From Deltaproteobacteria bacterium (GTDB lineage Bacteria > Desulfobacterota > Desulfobacteria > Desulfobacterales > ETH-SRB1), in contig QMMZ01000002.1 in NCBI GenBank assembly GCA_003647525.1, forward strand, positions 1 through 23,972: a stretch of DNA of 23,972 bases. The letters are read 5' to 3'. How positions within the stretch are numbered: position 1 is the first letter of the stretch; each line of letters opens with the position of its first letter. Positions 23,240 to 23,972 of this stretch are shown piece after piece. The notes beneath the pieces are model-generated. The model had not been told where the DNA came from. It did no database searches and saw only the letters and a program-made list of their open reading frames with translations. The position numbers were made by a program, and so were the translations under genes.

Positions 23240-23617
23240 AATTAATAGTACACTTTATGTGTACACCGCATTTGCGCTCATGTCAACCGATTTTAATCGT
23301 GTTTCACAATACTTGTCGCAAGATGTCGCAATACTATTTGACCAGCTCGCAGTTCGATTGTCGAGCAGATCCCTTCAGTCTAACTAAATTCAACTCAATT
23401 AAATTGTTTAAATCCCTTAGTAAACTGACACCATACTTCCTTCCCTCTTTAGCAATTCTCTCAATTGCAGATAATGATGCCTTATAGCGGTATAAACAAA
23501 TGGCAGAAGATTGCCAACTAATAAAATACAGCTTCCACACCCCACCCTATTTTTTTTCAAGGTGACGTATGGATTTAGCATATTTTTTGCAAACTACTAA
23601 TCTTAACATGCTGTTTT
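23240..23617. other. Remnant-rich region between the antitoxin and HsdS piece
   Basis: Apart from the helicase-like fragment listed separately, no intact gene is seen. It should include the antitoxin promoter near 23240-23290, but no clear boxes were identified. Confidence 0.45.
23334..23540 (-). pseudogene. HerA-like (DUF87) ATPase fragment
   Basis: The segment SLSAIERIAKEGRKYGVSLL closely resembles the stretch after the Walker B region of HerA-type DNA-translocating ATPases (x-x-x-I-A-K-E-G-R-K-Y-G-V-x-L). Flanking residues do not continue the family, and Walker motifs are absent. It is a short remnant, likely of a defence- or DNA-processing ATPase. Confidence 0.45.
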
Positions 23618-23972
23618 TTAATTTGTTTTGCAATAACAGATTGCCCATAACTCCGAATGACATTGGGCTTCCTCGGCGCGGCGGGTCAGCTCCTCAATCC
23701 GCGCCACGATCCGGCGTTGTTCGTTCAGGGGCGGGACTGGGATTTCAAGTGACGCAAGCAGTCCTTTTGATAATTCATCAAAGGTGCAACCATGCCCCAT
23801 GTTTTGTAGTTCAGTTACAGAGCCCTTATGAACCCAATACAGGTATCTATTAAAAATTCGATCTTGCGGGATAAGGCTCTTGAAGCCTTGATTTGTACAC
23901 ATGGGCTTTGTGTTTATTGCAAGATGCCCAATTGGTGCGCGACTAGATAACAAAACTGAGCCAAGAGGAAGA
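23618..23972 (-). pseudogene. HsdS fragment, type I restriction specificity subunit, runs off right edge
   Basis: The minus-strand frame open from the edge reads LPLGSVLLSSRAPIGHLAIN, then CTNQGFKSLIP and LEIPVPPLNEQRRIVARIEEL. This is the end of a target-recognition domain plus the conserved helix that separates or closes HsdS halves. After RRAEEA the sequence becomes QCHSELWAICYCKTN and stops, which is unlike the usual continuation, so the gene is probably cut at about 23665. The start lies beyond the window. It is not the other half of the left-edge piece: the order and orientation do not fit one gene split by insertion. These are two separate specificity genes or gene halves. Confidence 0.75.

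Noticed and set aside
1..23972. One hsdS gene split by insertion of the whole window
   Set aside because: Both pieces are on the minus strand, but the right piece carries the domain end and the left piece the domain start, the reverse of what an insertion would leave.

Overview
The window looks like chromosome from a sulfate-reducing-type deltaproteobacterium (Desulfobacterota). Pointers are a desulfoferrodoxin-like gene, paired NifX/orange-protein-type small proteins, a multihaem cytochrome fragment, DUF1566 repeats, and many PAS/hybrid-kinase signalling genes. Base composition is moderately AT-rich. No rRNA, tRNA or CRISPR array was seen.

Layout. Positions 1-1050 hold restriction-modification debris: an HsdS piece and the N-terminus of a Mod-type methyltransferase. 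Positions 1279-2613 encode an AAA_14/DUF4143 ATPase. Positions 2864-6182 carry glyQ and glyS, the two subunits of bacterial glycyl-tRNA synthetase, separated by a 198-bp foldback element. Next come a lone receiver protein (6245-6658) and a run of damaged genes at 6909-8683: a small heat-shock protein without its core domain, a desulfoferrodoxin stub, a zinc-ribbon protein that looks intact, a frameshifted and truncated multihaem cytochrome, and a truncated HrpA helicase. Positions 9168-16629 form a signalling island: a REC-HK-REC hybrid kinase, a receiver, a four-PAS protein with no kinase domain, a FIST-domain protein, a GAF/PAS/HK/REC kinase, and a membrane-domain stub. Positions 16805-17972 form a small operon with its own promoter: a degenerate receiver and two NifX-family proteins. 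A DUF1566 secreted protein is convergent to it.

From 19023 to the right edge most genes are on the minus strand and many are broken: a RAYT-type C-terminal stub, a RaiA/HPF-cold-shock gene with an internal deletion, a DksA-BON gene with a frameshift, and a primase-polymerase-like (AEP) gene interrupted by an in-frame TAA. A winged-helix tail, a Phd/PIN toxin-antitoxin pair that looks intact, a HerA-like fragment and another HsdS piece follow.

Two themes stand out. First, two homologous elements of about 105 bp (8856-8961 and 11237-11344), with conserved foldable stems and terminator-like 3' ends, each precede a signalling transcription unit. They are the best candidate here for an undescribed RNA or mobile repeat. 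Second, about a dozen genes are broken, several by what look like clean deletions between short direct repeats. That suggests active gene decay between intact signalling and housekeeping genes. Other dispersed inverted repeats (1092-1263, 3768-3965, 21938-22007, with extra half-copies at 8774 and 16688) fit a genome rich in small non-autonomous elements.
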